Assembly (NCBI GenBank): GCA_023653785.1
Contig: JAMKCH010056856.1
Location: 62,001-126,000, forward strand
DNA length: 64,000 nt
From: Ophioderma brevispina
Lineage: Eukaryota > Echinodermata > Ophiuroidea > Amphilepidida > Ophiodermatidae
Direction: 5' to 3'
The translations under genes were made by a program, and so were the position numbers. Below, piece after piece: positions 34,905-45,305 of the stretch. Within the stretch, counting starts at the first letter, position 1, and each line of letters opens with the position of its first letter. The notes under the pieces are model-generated. The model had not been told where the DNA came from and made no database searches. It saw only the letters and a list, made by a program, of their open reading frames with translations.

Positions 34905-36690
34905 AAGTATAACTCTTTAAGGAAGATGTTTCGCCGTTGACCACAACACGCTGAATCTGGTCAAAAAGAACTTATCCACTTTTTAATATTCGAAGGATGC
35001 CATGAATAATCCAGGGTTAAATAACAGACGTGGTGGGGCATACATGAAAGGCCTTAGAAAAAGTCTAAAACTGCCATGTCTGTCATGTAACCCTGGTCTA
35101 GGTTTTTGCAAGAGTGGAGGAAGATTAGTTGTGTTTCTCAAGACCTGGCTTTTCTAAAGGCATGTTGATTATCTGCCAAAATATTCCATAGACAGTGTCT
35201 CCTGGATTACTATCAATTATGTGTTCAAGTAAATTGCACATAAAACACGTTCAGCGAACAGGCCGATAGTTAGTGGGCAATGGTTGGTCCTATTTGTAAA
35301 TGGGTTGTAATGTCGCTCTCCTCCAAATAAGGTGGCAATTCACTCGTATCAGTGATTGCTGGAAAATGTGCTGGAGTATAGGTGAAACCTCATCAGCAGA
35401 TAGTTGTAAAGCTTTACTATAGTATCTGATCTGGGCCAATAGCTTTGGTGGTGTCGAGAGGTTTTTAGCAGATTGTTTACACCTTGAACAGAAACGCCTA
35501 TGAGAGTATATAGGGTATGCCTCCGGTGGCATGGAGGGGCAGTGAGATGGAACCTGTTTTCACGAGTAAAGGGACACTCTCAAACTGTTTGACAGGACCT
35601 CTGCTTTTTCTGGTTTTCTGTATACAGCTTGTTGTCAATGTTGGAGTGTCCAACTCCAGTGTTATCTTTCCGTTTAGATCTTACATAACGCCAAAAATCC
35701 TTCGGATTTCAGGATTCCAGAATGTCTTAACGCTATATATACGAGCACCTCTTTGGCTTCTGCCAGCTTACTTCATGAAATGATTTTTGGCTTTATGTCG
35801 AACTCTCTTTTTACTGCGAGGGTTTTAATGTTGACTGTAAACCACGGGCTGAGACAATGTCAAAGTATGGAGGTTTAAACCATGTCCAATTCTCCTTTAT
35901 TGTGGTGTTGGATTGCTTACGCTCGAAGTATTCTTTTGCATTTCAGCAGCTCGTTGTTTGAAATTCCTCTTCATCAACCTTCTTCCATAGTGGGACTCTA
36001 CGATTTTTGTTTTTTTGGCGGGTTCTTATTGAGGAGAGTCTGTGTGGAGCACGTTTGCAGTAACAACGCTGTGATCACTGAGCCGGAGCAGGTTTTACAT
36101 CTGTAATCAATGTGGATGATGCGACTGGTGATCAAAAGGTCCAGGGACATTCAGATGCCATTTGAATGACGTCGAGTCGGAAGTCAACAGCTGAGACAAG
36201 GTGGTTTTCATTAATTATTCATCGAGAGCTACTTCAAGTGTCCGGTTGGTAGGATAATTTTATCAGTCCAGTCTAAACCAAGACATTGAGGTCCCCTCCT
36301 ACATGATGAGGGGAAAACTTATTTTCACTGTGGCTCTTAGTCAAGAACGTCACCCCAATTTCTTAAGGGGGATGTGTGTTCTTCTGGTGGCTGTAAAAAC
36401 TACACATCGAGATCGTCTGTACATCGAGAGTTATTTTTTTTTTTTTCGCACCATATCATTTCCACATCTGTAAGTCAGCAGGATCCTTCTTCAAAAACTA
36501 GGAATGGCTGCTAACGGCGATGAAAGCTCCTCCTCCATTGGAGTTTCGATCTCTATGAAGGACAGTCATTTTGTCTGGAAAGATCTCTGACATGATGTAA
36601 GAATTAATTCATCAAGTAATGATTCAGTACCTATTAATCTGGATTTTCATTCTCAAGGAAAGTGTTGAGGAGGAGCAACGTTACACGTTA
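34905..36690 (-). mobile_element. EN-RT LINE fragment, minus strand
   Basis: Read on the minus strand from right to left. GTESLLDE (endonuclease catalytic Glu) lies near 36,600-36,630, then LHRDRNSNGGGAFIAVSS near 36,500-36,560 and GGDLNVLV (GDFN motif) near 36,275-36,300. VSAVDFPTRR-like sequence follows near 36,175-36,200. The reverse transcriptase begins with LQLSADEVSPILQHIFQQSL (minus-strand open frame 35,290-35,532) and continues through an NYRPVSL equivalent near 35,270. FRKARSCETQLIF-like sequence lies near 35,120-35,150, then LDFSKAFHVCP (motif A) near 35,040-35,065 and IQRVVVNGETSS near 34,925-34,965. The fragment ends before motif C. The family differs from the LINE at 0.5-4.1 kb; it resembles Rex/Crack/CR1-group elements. 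Numerous frame changes make it non-functional as given. Confidence 0.8.
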
Positions 36691-36811
36691 CACTGCTGAA
36701 GTTATTATGGAATAGTTTCAAATGTTTTTGTCTCGGATTTGGTTTAGCATCGACATGATTTGTAGTCTGCTTTGGGGCATCACTAGCACTACTGATGTTT
36801 CTTCCAGTAAT

Positions 36812-37020
36812 TCTTTCTACGATCACCTGTAATTACTTTCCATTCGCCATCTAATCTTTTAATGGAAAGTGGAGAAAACTCTATTTCTGCGATAACCTGA
36901 AAATACTTTCCATTCACCATCTGATCTTTTAATGGAAAGTGGAGAACCCTCTTTCTACGATGATACGATCACTGAAACTACTTTCCATTCACCCTCTGAT
37001 CTTTTAATGGAAAGTGGGAG
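36812..37020. repeat. Tandem repeat, three units of about 70 bp with internal hairpin
   Basis: Each unit contains ACTTTCCATTC, then CATCTGATCT or a variant, then TTTTAATGGAAAGTGG. ACTTTCCATT and AATGGAAAGT pair, so every unit can form a short stem-loop. Units start near 36,834, 36,903 and 36,978. Confidence 0.85.
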
Positions 37021-37867
37021 GAACTGTACTGTTGTTTTTTTTTTTAAAAATTCTATCTGTTTCCTAATTGCTGAGTTTGATTGGAGAAACTTTATTGTGA
37101 GCAGGTAGGTATCCAGGTCTGGCTAAACCAGGTTGTTTGTATTCACCATCATCCAGGTTGGACAAAACTTTCAACTGAAATTAGTAGTATCCAAGGATGT
37201 ATTTCAAAATTTGTAGTTGTTGACAACCTCAGCACGTGGGCAAATACAGAATGCATCAGGTGATAATATGAAAAGTCGTGTCTCGTTATTATTAGAACAA
37301 TCAAAATGATCCATGTCACATTAAGTGCATTTGATACAGTCAGTGTTCACAGTTCAGAATACAGTCATTAGAATACAGTAGGGGGGCAGAATAAAGTCAG
37401 TTTATTACATACCACAGTGCCACTTTGGTTCCGTTCCTCGGCTTAGAGTGGGCTCAGATTTAAAAACCAACATCGACATCACGGCCCGGATTTAAAGTAA
37501 TATCACTGCAGAAGGATTTACAATGATGGTAGAGGGAGCCTTCTCTGGATAACCAAGAATTGGAAGGGCGTTGCAGCAGCCGTGGAATATTATCGGAGAG
37601 CTTCGATTATTATTTAATCACAAAATTCTTTTTTTTTGCGACACATTGGAGCTTACCCCTTCACAGGTATAGTTTACTAGCCAATTCCAATGCAACTGTG
37701 GCAAAAATCTCAAAATATTTTGAAAATTGGGGGAGAGCAGGAGCGCTCCAGATCGATCCTGGATCGCTCCAGGATTGTGTGTATCCACAACGCACGGGGG
37801 GGGGGGAGATAGGACACGACCTGCTAATTTTGGGATTCGGGACGTCCAAATAGCATGTCATTTCATC
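37021..37867. other. Unassigned stretch
   Basis: No gene recognised. It contains an 11-base G run at 37,796-37,806. The open frame 37,560-37,853 shows no domain. Confidence 0.35.
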
Positions 37868-38100
37868 ATCAAGGTCCATGGCCCGTCGCTAATAGCTCGT
37901 CCACAGGAACCCCAGATTTTACAGGAGTGGTCAACATTTTGGTATCTGAAGAAAGCTACTAGTTTCTCATGTACCATGGGAAATTTAGGGTAAAGGATGT
38001 GGGTGTTTGGAAGTTATGAGGCGAAAATATTCTCCATTTTGGTCGACCCAATAGTATTTTAACAGTACTCTATTGGGCTTACCAAAATCCGTTTGTAAAA
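37868..38100. repeat. Interspersed repeat, copy 2 (partner 27,055-27,300)
   Basis: Same order of blocks as the 27 kb copy: GGTCCATGGCCCG, GTGGTCAACATTTTGGTATC, GAAGAAAGCTACTA and TCCATTTTGGTCGACC. The flanking H-type hairpins are absent here. Confidence 0.8.
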
Positions 38101-38407
38101 AAATGCAAGCTATTTTCTTCAGTCGTAGTTCCACCAAAGGAATGACGATTTTGATGGGGTTCTCGGTATTTTCTGAAGAAATTTCTTTCCTCTATTTGGT
38201 GGACAATTTGCAAAAAAAAAAAAAAAAATCATGAAACTGAGTGTACTTGCACTTCCAAAGACCCCTTACAGCCCGGGGTCACAAACAACCGATGAAAGTT
38301 ACAGTTCTTTATGCGACAGTTTTCTTTGGTAAAGACCGCTGTCACTGCCATCATTTTAAGCAATGTTGTTCTGCGCGATCGAAGAAATTTGGAGAATCCG
38401 CCTTTCT

Positions 38408-38410
<3 letters not shown>

Positions 38411-38441
<31 letters not shown>
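38411..38441. repeat. Poly(T) tract
   Basis: A run of about 31 T. It may be the inverse of a retrotransposed poly(A) tail. Confidence 0.8.
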
Positions 38442-38442
<1 letters not shown>

Positions 38443-38559
38443 GAAAAAGCATTGAAAATTCAGGTTTCGAGCCATTAACAAATCATGCGAGAACGTATTA
38501 TTCAAATTTAGTCTTTTTTCTATACTTGGGGCCTACCACGCATATCGACATCACGAGGT

Positions 38560-38895
38560 CCGCATAACAGCAACAGTGAAATTCAAATCGGCATCAACAT
38601 CCAGCTCGACCCGAGTGCTAAATGGAGCTCGACTAAAGACGAATATTTAAATCTAATGACCGTTATTGGAAATTACACTGTTTTGCAGCGGGGTTAATCC
38701 ACTAACCCCGACGGATTTTGAAGTCAATCATTTATTCCAAAATTATCATGATAACTAGACAGAGATTTACATAGTAAATGCACGTAGCAGTTGCACAAAT
38801 TCAGGGTGCACAAATTACTGCGTTTGAAAATCCCCAACGCCCAAATCGAGCAGGTGGTGTCCTACCCCCTGACACTACGTATACCTGCCGTATTG
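38560..38895 (+). repeat. Interspersed repeat R2, copy 1 (partner 57,640-58,070)
   Basis: Shares with 57,640-58,070, in the same order and orientation, AAATTCAAA.CGGCATCA, TTAATCCACTAACCCC, GTTTGAAAA.CCC and GTGTCCTACCCCC. Non-coding. The second copy lies inside the Tx1-like LINE. Confidence 0.75.
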
Positions 38896-39002
38896 TCTGG
38901 AGCCGAACCACATTTTGCTCAAATTTTCTTTCCAAGACCTCATTTGTCATAGGTCATCGCATGTTTTCGTAAACATATCGGAATCGTTTGATGGGTATGA
39001 CT

Positions 39003-39125
39003 TTATGCAGCAAACGGTTTTCGCACAGTTATGACAGAAAAGTGACCTGTCATGACCATAACACCATAGAATATATATACACTATGTATCGGTTATTTAT
39101 ATAGAGTGGTAATTGCCGTAAGGTC
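39003..39125 (+). repeat. Direct repeat, left copy (partner 39,983-40,114)
   Basis: GCAGCAAACGGTTTTCGCAC, ATGACAGAAAA, ACACCATAGAAT and GGTTATTTATATAGA recur in the same order at 39,983-40,114. The two copies enclose about 860 bp without recognised content. Confidence 0.8.
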
Positions 39126-39982
39126 TAGTAAGGTCCGAACGTGCCGGTATAGTTAGTGTACGCGGGTAGCCCAATCCCCACCTCCTCGTGGTACCAGACG
39201 GATAGCGCAGGCTTACTGGTGTTGTTCCAGCCCGGTTTAATGCTTTGAATTTTTGCTTATCCCTACTGAGCAGTTCCAAGCGACTCGAAGTTTGGATATC
39301 GCCGGAGATAGTCTGTGTGAGCTAACGGACATATGGGTACCAGGCTTGGATACGGCTGTGTTCAGCATAGACGTATTACCGGTATAGTTGTGGTGCGCGG
39401 CCTATCTACCACAGCTGGTTGACTCAGCCTGGTGTGGCTCCGAAACGACACCGTTTTTGTGTTTGAGATGCAAGTACAACGTAACACCTGTCTACCATTG
39501 TCTACTGATGTGAATGGAATTACGTAACTGCATTGTAGTCTACATAGTAATTGGCGCACATAGCCATTGTTGCTGGAAGCGCCATTCAATCTAATCAACC
39601 AACCAACCAACCATTGCCGTAAGTGCCTGGCACAAAGTGATGCCAAAGAAATCCGACCTTAGAAAGGAATGTCCTACCGCCCCCCCCCCCACACACACAA
39701 CATATACCTGACTATAGACCAGTTAACAGCAATGTTTGTAAACATGTTAGGGCCTGGTATCTTGAAATAGTCGGCCTGACTGTAACACACTGGGCAATTA
39801 ATGTATCTGTTAGAGTTTTAATACTATGAGCCATAACGATTCGCAGGAATGGATTCGCAGGCAACAAAAGAAGTGACGTAGGATGTTAACTGGTCTAGGC
39901 AGGACCAGGCTCATGTCAACTCTCATCGTTTGTTTTCGATAAGTTAATATAAGATGAATCGTTTTATGATTATTATTTTTTG
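39126..39982. other. Unassigned stretch between two direct repeats
   Basis: No gene recognised. It holds an 11-base C run at 39,680-39,690 and a short (AACC)n run near 39,597-39,613. It could be the interior of a small LTR-like or duplicated element. Confidence 0.4.
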
Positions 39983-40114
39983 CAGCAAACGGTTTTCGCA
40001 CAGTAATGACAGAAAAAAAATGACCGTATCATGACTCTTTACACCATAGAATGTATATCCCCTACACTATTTGTTGGTTATTTATATAGATTGATAATTT
40101 CTGAATTGCCGTAT
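39983..40114 (+). repeat. Direct repeat, right copy (partner 39,003-39,125)
   Basis: Matches the left copy up to TTGCCGTA. At that point the left copy continues into AGGTCTAG and this one runs into the CAACGCGTTG island C, which places the insertion point of that island. Confidence 0.8.
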
Positions 40115-40740
40115 ATGGCAAGCCAAAAGGATCATTACGTATTGCGGCAACGCGTTGCTTCCGGAAGCAACGCATTGCTTATGAGAAGAAAGCGTTTGCT
40201 TAGTCCGCCAATAGGAGTAAAGTTTTATCCAACGCGTGCTTTGCAAAGCAACACGTTGCTTTCAAAGCAACGCGTGGATCATAAAATTTTACTCCTATGG
40301 CTGACTAAGCAACGCGTTGGTTTTCATAAGCAACGCGTTGCTTTCGAAAGCAAAGCGTTTATGGCAAGCAAACCAAAAGGGGATTATGTATTGCGGCAAC
40401 ACGTTGCTTTCGAAAGCAACGCATGCTTATGAGAAGCAAAGCGGGTTAGTCTGCAATAGGATAAAGTTTCAACGTGTTGCTTTGCAAAGCAACACGTTGC
40501 TTTCGAAAGCACGAGTGGATATAAAATTTTACTCCTATGGCCTGACTAAGCAACGCGTTGGTTTTCATAAGCAACGCGTTGCTTTCGAAGCAAAGAGTTT
40601 ATGGCAAGCCAAAGGTCATTATGTATTACGGCAAAACGTTGCTTTCGAAAGCAAAACGACGTTACGTAGTCAGCCAATAGGAGTAAAGTTTTATCCAAGA
40701 CGTTGCTTTGCAAAGCAAGCGTTGGTTTTATTATGGCCCA
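40115..40740. mobile_element. CAACGCGTTG palindrome island C, three nested-palindrome units
   Basis: ATGGCAAGCC, ATTACGTATTGCGGCAACGCG-type starts occur at about 40,115, 40,351 and 40,599, giving three tandem units of about 240 bp. Each contains GCAACGCGTTGC cores and smaller palindromes (GCTTTGCAAAGC, GCTTTCGAAAGC, GCTTCCGGAAGC). In each of the first two, a larger palindrome has arms CCAATAGGAGTAAAGTTTTA and TAAAATTTTACTCCTATGG (about 40,205-40,305 and 40,450-40,545). The starts match the end of islands A and B, tying all three to one family. Open frames across it (40,031-40,760) are repeat translations. Confidence 0.75.
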
Positions 40741-40794
40741 TAGTAGTACGGAGCCCCTAAGGGGACATTGGAAATATATATGTTTCTTTAGGAA

Positions 40795-41010
40795 TCCGTT
40801 CAAACGAATTATAAATCGTTCAAAGGATTAGTAATCCGTTCAAACGAATTACTTAAATTGTTCAAACGATACTAAATCGTCAAACGGATTAGTAATTCCG
40901 TTCACCGACTTACTAAATTGTTCAAAAGAACATTACTAAAATCGTTTTCAAAACGGGATAGTAATCCGTTTAACTAATTACTAATCGTTCAAAGGCAATT
41001 AGTAATGACG
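40795..41010. repeat. Alternating inverted minisatellite
   Basis: AATCCGTTCAAACGAATTA and related forms alternate with AAATCGTTCAAACGGATTAGT. Successive roughly 20-25 bp units are near inverted copies of each other, about nine or ten in all, with many indels. Confidence 0.75.
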
Positions 41011-41079
41011 ACTACCTGTCGAGTAGGAAAAAATATGACGAGTTAAATAGGTGAGAAAATGAGAATTACCTGACGAGTT

Positions 41080-41800
41080 CGAAAATTTTGCAAGAGGCGA
41101 CAATGGGGTCAATAGGGTCAAGAAATGGGGACAGAGAGACCGAGAAATGGAGGTCAAAGAACACTGGGAAGAAGACAATGACAAGAACGGGAGGAAAAAT
41201 GGAGTCATGACAACATTGGGGAAAAGGGACAATGGGGCGTATGAACAATGTGGACAGGGGACAATGCGGTCAGGAACATTGGGACCGGTTGTAAAGAAAC
41301 ACTGAGGTGCCCCCATGAGTGTTCTGCTTACCATAGCAACATGTACGGGAATAAACTGTGACCTTATAGACGAGGCCATTTGGGTACCAGTCTGAAACAA
41401 AATGATGCATACAGCACTCAATGGAGCAACACTATAGACAGATGGGTGGTGGACACTCAGTCACACGGGACGTGAAGATATGAACCGGGCAATTGGGATC
41501 AAAAAACAATAAATACATAGGGAGAATGAGGTCATAGAGTCAAGAATAATGAGGGAACTGGGGACAATGGTGTCAAGAACATTGGACAGGGACAATGGCA
41601 GGTAAAGAACAACGGGACAGGGACAAAGGGCCATGAAGAACAGGGGACAGGATAATGGGTTAATGTACAGTGGGAAAGAACAATAGAGCAAGAACGGGGA
41701 CAGGACAATGGTTCAATGAACAATATGAGGACAGGGACAATGGGGGGTAATGACCAATGGAGGACAGGGATAAGCGGGTCACGAACAGGGGGCACCTAAC
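41080..41800. repeat. Minisatellite, GGGACAATGGGGTCAAGAACA type
   Basis: A purine-rich, strongly strand-biased degenerate tandem repeat of about 18-26 bp units containing GGACAATGGGGTCAAGAAC-like sequence. Non-repeat sequence interrupts it at about 41,290-41,470. Long minus-strand frames (40,999-41,421; 41,532-41,795) are Pro/Ser/Leu-rich translations of the repeat. Confidence 0.8.
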
Positions 41801-42423
41801 TTGTCCCTATGTATTTATTGTTTTTGATCACATGTCCCCTGTCCCTTCATGTTATTCGTTGAGTGCAACGAAAGTCGCACTCAGCAAAAATTCAATTTTG
41901 AGTGCAACAAAATCTATCACCCAAATATGTATAATTAGCATATGATCTGCAATAAAATGAGACTGTCGCTTGAATATATATTAATAATATCTATCAAATT
42001 ATGGCGTTATGACTACTTTTCATTAATATAAATATAATAATAATATAATAGCAGAGAAATGTAATATAGCCCTTATACTATTGGCCTATAAGCGCTTTCA
42101 CAAATGGCCATTTAGCATCATTTCAAGGGATTGCAGCAGATCGGATCAGCGCTTTCCCTATCAGCAAACAGTAATCGAGATAACCAAATCGCCGCCGGGA
42201 CCAGCTTCCCAAATATCCGCATGGGTAACATTCGGGACAACCAAGCGGTTATTCTGTCCCAGGGAAATTAACAAAGATAGAAATCTCACAGGTCCGAAAC
42301 GGCCGCCATACTATGGATGGCTACATGGAGTCGAGCGCTTACCTGAGTGAGCTATCTTTAGAGCAGGAAGCAGAATAGAATATCATAGGGTCCTTATTTA
42401 GGGAGTTTCGTTCCCCATGCGGA
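41801..42423. other. Unassigned stretch
   Basis: No feature recognised. GAGTGCAACGAAA and GAGTGCAACAAAA near 41,860-41,910 form a small local duplication. Confidence 0.4.
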
Positions 42424-43308
42424 CTACATCTAAGGTGACACCTTTAGTAGCTTAGTATGGCCCTCTACATCAATACAAGGTAGTTAGTGGTTTTGTCAAA
42501 GTTGCTGTGTTTGCTCCATTTTTCCAATAGGGGCCAATTTAGTTTACACGGGTCAACTTTTAAATTACTCCCAATCATGTTGAAATGTATGCCATATGGT
42601 CCTCTAGTCCAAGGATCAAAAATGTATAGTTTGTACCATCCTATGGACCATTGGCTTTAGAGTTATTGTGTAAAAAATGGCTCTAAAATGCAAAAAAGGT
42701 CAAATCAATTCTACAGTGGTGGGTAAACATTGAAAGTTACTCTAGGATTATATTTTAAATGCTTCCAAATTATTGCCTGAGCATTGAGGACTCCCAAAAA
42801 GTATAGTTTTGATTATGTTATTTGTTTACTTACCGAGATAAAGGTCAAATAAGGTCAATGCTAATTGGATTATGTTGCCCCATGACCTATTTTGTCACAT
42901 AGCATGATAACTATGCCTTGCAGACGCTACAAACTATTCCTTATTTTGACACATTAGGCTAGATGAACAATTTGTTTCATTTTTTACCAAAATTGGAGCA
43001 ACTTCTGATTTTGACCCCTGTACAAATGGAAATTGACCTTTTTTTGCACGTTTAGCCATTTTTACCCAATAACTTTAAAACCAATGGTCATAGATGGTAC
43101 AAACTATACATTTTTGGAATCCTTATGACTAGACGGACAATATGACATACATTTCAACGTGATTGGAGTAATTTAAAAGTTTGACCCCTGTGTAAACTTA
43201 AATTGGCCCCTATTGAAAAAGTGACACCACAATTTGACACCACTAACTACCTTGCATTGATGTAGAGGGTCCATACTAACTACCAAAGGTGTCAAGCTGA
43301 GATGTAGT
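42424..43308. mobile_element. Large foldback element, arms about 430 bp
   Basis: CTACATCTAAGGTGACACCT at the left is the inverse of AGGTGTCAAGCTGAGATGTAG at the right. Symmetry runs inward through CCCTCTACATCAATRCAAGG, CAATAGGGGCCAATTTA, TGTTGAAATGTATG and AAAAATGTATAGTTTGTACC on both arms, meeting in a spacer around 42,780-42,960. No ORF longer than expected by chance. Architecture resembles the 11.5 kb foldback, but the sequences are unrelated. Confidence 0.85.
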
Positions 43309-43368
43309 GGGGCATGAACGATGATGTTTGACCCAAGTCCTTGCTCCCGCTCTACTTGTCCGCTATAT

Positions 43369-43443
43369 AAAAATACTGGATCAATAAAATTTACGAACAC
43401 CACTACTCGCATTTTTATATAGCATACCATTGAATTATGTACT
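43369..43443 (+). repeat. 75 bp exact direct duplication, copy 1
   Basis: AAAAATACTGGATCAATAAA through GAATTATGTACT is repeated identically at 43,549-43,623, exactly 180 bp downstream. Identity in this indel-rich window implies a recent event or an assembly artefact. Confidence 0.9.
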
Positions 43444-43548
43444 ATGGGCTATTCTACAATAATTGGTGCTATTCCAAATCCAGAAAATTAAAAATTAAGT
43501 TAATTCAAATCTGCTTAATATGAATCGTTTTTATAAGTCAACATGTTA

Positions 43549-43623
43549 AAAATACTGGATCAATAAAATTTACGAACACCACTACTCGCATTTTTATATA
43601 GCATACCATTGAATTATGTACTT
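43549..43623 (+). repeat. 75 bp exact direct duplication, copy 2
   Basis: Identical to 43,369-43,443. Confidence 0.9.
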
Positions 43624-44875
43624 TTTTTAATTTTTTGTGTAACTTCTCTCCGATGTGAACAACGTTATCCAGTAGAATTTTTACTATACTGATAGCATCA
43701 TTTCATCAATTAAGTGCGTGAAACATATAAAGAGTAGATTAATATTTTCCTTGGAATATCTCTCTATAATACAAACAGACTATGTTTAGCAAATGAAAAC
43801 ATGGTTTCTTGTTATACTCACTAACGTATAGATGTAATTTTTCACATGGAAGTATGTGCTGTGATATTTGTACCATTTTCCATAACTTCTATTTCAGTTA
43901 TACTAAAAAACTATCACAAGTGCTGTAATAAAACAATTGGGATCTATTCATTCAATATAACTAGAAACGATTACCTTATTTAATGAATACAAATTTAGAT
44001 TTCATTCTTTTGTATTAATGGCGCTTGATAACGTTGTTTACACCATAGGTTTCTTAGAGATGAAGATCAAATCCGCTTCAAAAACACAACATGTTAATTA
44101 ATTGTTATGTACTTCGGTATTTTATTATATTATGTATGTAAGCAAAATAAGCACACGCGTACAAAGGTATTAACACCATACAATCGTTCCAAACAGCGAC
44201 AAAAGGGCCATTTCATCTAATTTGATTTGTAAACATCTAATCTAAATTTTAAAGAGAAGTAGTTATGAAGTATTCTTATGTGTAATTACATTATATTGCT
44301 TCTTTTTGCTTTAAGAGTTGATCTTACATGACATTTACTAATACTTTTAGGCCTACAATGTTAAGAACAAAAACGGTTCTACATGTAATTTGTCAGACAA
44401 CGTTGTTCACCATTTCATATTATTGGCGATATGTGGGGAATTTAACATCATACATCCAAATTTTGAAGAGGGATAATGTTGTTTCCTGTTTCCCACCACA
44501 TACAATTGAAATCAATTATTGTAATGGCAATGAACAAAACAAAAACGTGTTATCAGAGAACGCTGTTCACCACAGATACATAAAATCCAGTCAAATTTGA
44601 CACATTTTTTTTTACAATCCTGCTTCTAAATGTAATGTACGTTCAATGCATGTTTGAAATTATATTAAAACAGTCACAATTGCCTATTTTTTAAAAACAA
44701 ATATCATTATCACAAGTTAAGCTCATTAGTCAATTTCATTCACTGTGAAACCGATTACTTAAACATGTTTTGGTGTATCAGGGTTCCTAAAACCTTTGTC
44801 TTTAAGTGTTCACTCATTCAATACTTCCATACATTTTTAATCAATGTATAAAGAAGAACAATTTTAGCCTTTTTT
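43624..44875. other. Unassigned AT-rich stretch
   Basis: No gene or repeat recognised. The open frame 44,328-44,600 has no domain that I can identify. Confidence 0.4.
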
Positions 44876-45088
44876 ACTTGCTAATCATTCTTGTCCGTCG
44901 GATGCTTGTAACGGCAGCGGTTATTCTGTTGCGAAGGCTTGGCAAGTTTGCTGGTGGTTCCTATACATACACTCCACTCTTTAATGTTCCCCGTAGGGCG
45001 AAGTCTAGCGGAGTCAAATCTGGGGATCTTCTTAACAGAATAACCGCTGCATCGGCAAGAATGCGACAGACAAGAATGGTTCGCAAGT
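44876..45088. mobile_element. Foldback element with about 50 bp arms
   Basis: CTAATCATTCTTGTCCGTCG and GCAGCGGTTATTCTGTT at 44,881-44,930 are mirrored by AACAGAATAACCGCTGC and CGACAGACAAGAATGGTT at 45,033-45,082. The spacer is about 100 bp. The 114-codon open frame across it (44,806-45,150) arises from the repeat and is not called a gene. Confidence 0.8.
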
Positions 45089-45135
45089 CGATTATTGAAA
45101 TGGAAAAGAGAACGCAAGTCTGCACCCGCCTTAGA

Positions 45136-45305
45136 GTGGAGTTTCCGTAACCTGCCACATCTGACACACTTTTCTCACTGTGACACACTTATGAATTCGG
45201 AAAGCTTAACGGAATAAACATGTGCTTTATTCCATGAAGGGTTTCCAAATTCATAAGTGTGGCAGAAAAAAAGTGTGTCAGATGGGTCAGGTTATGGAAA
45301 CTCCA
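45136..45305. mobile_element. Foldback MITE of about 170 bp
   Basis: TGGAGTTTCCGTAACCTG and its inverse CAGGTTATGGAAACTCCA are the ends. The arms continue through TCTGACACACTTTT, ACACTTATGAATT and the apical GGAATAAACATGTGCTTTATTCC. Nearly the entire element is one hairpin. Confidence 0.85.

Noticed and set aside
40031..40760. Plus-strand open frames of 133 and 147 codons
   Set aside because: They run through the palindromic island C and repeat the same QRVAFESNALL-type peptide, so they reflect the DNA repeat.
40999..41795. Long minus-strand open frames up to 140 codons
   Set aside because: They are translations of the GGACAATGGGG minisatellite, with periodic Pro/Ser/Leu composition.
44806..45150. 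114-codon plus-strand frame
   Set aside because: It spans a foldback with 50 bp arms and has overlapping open frames on the opposite strand from the same palindrome.
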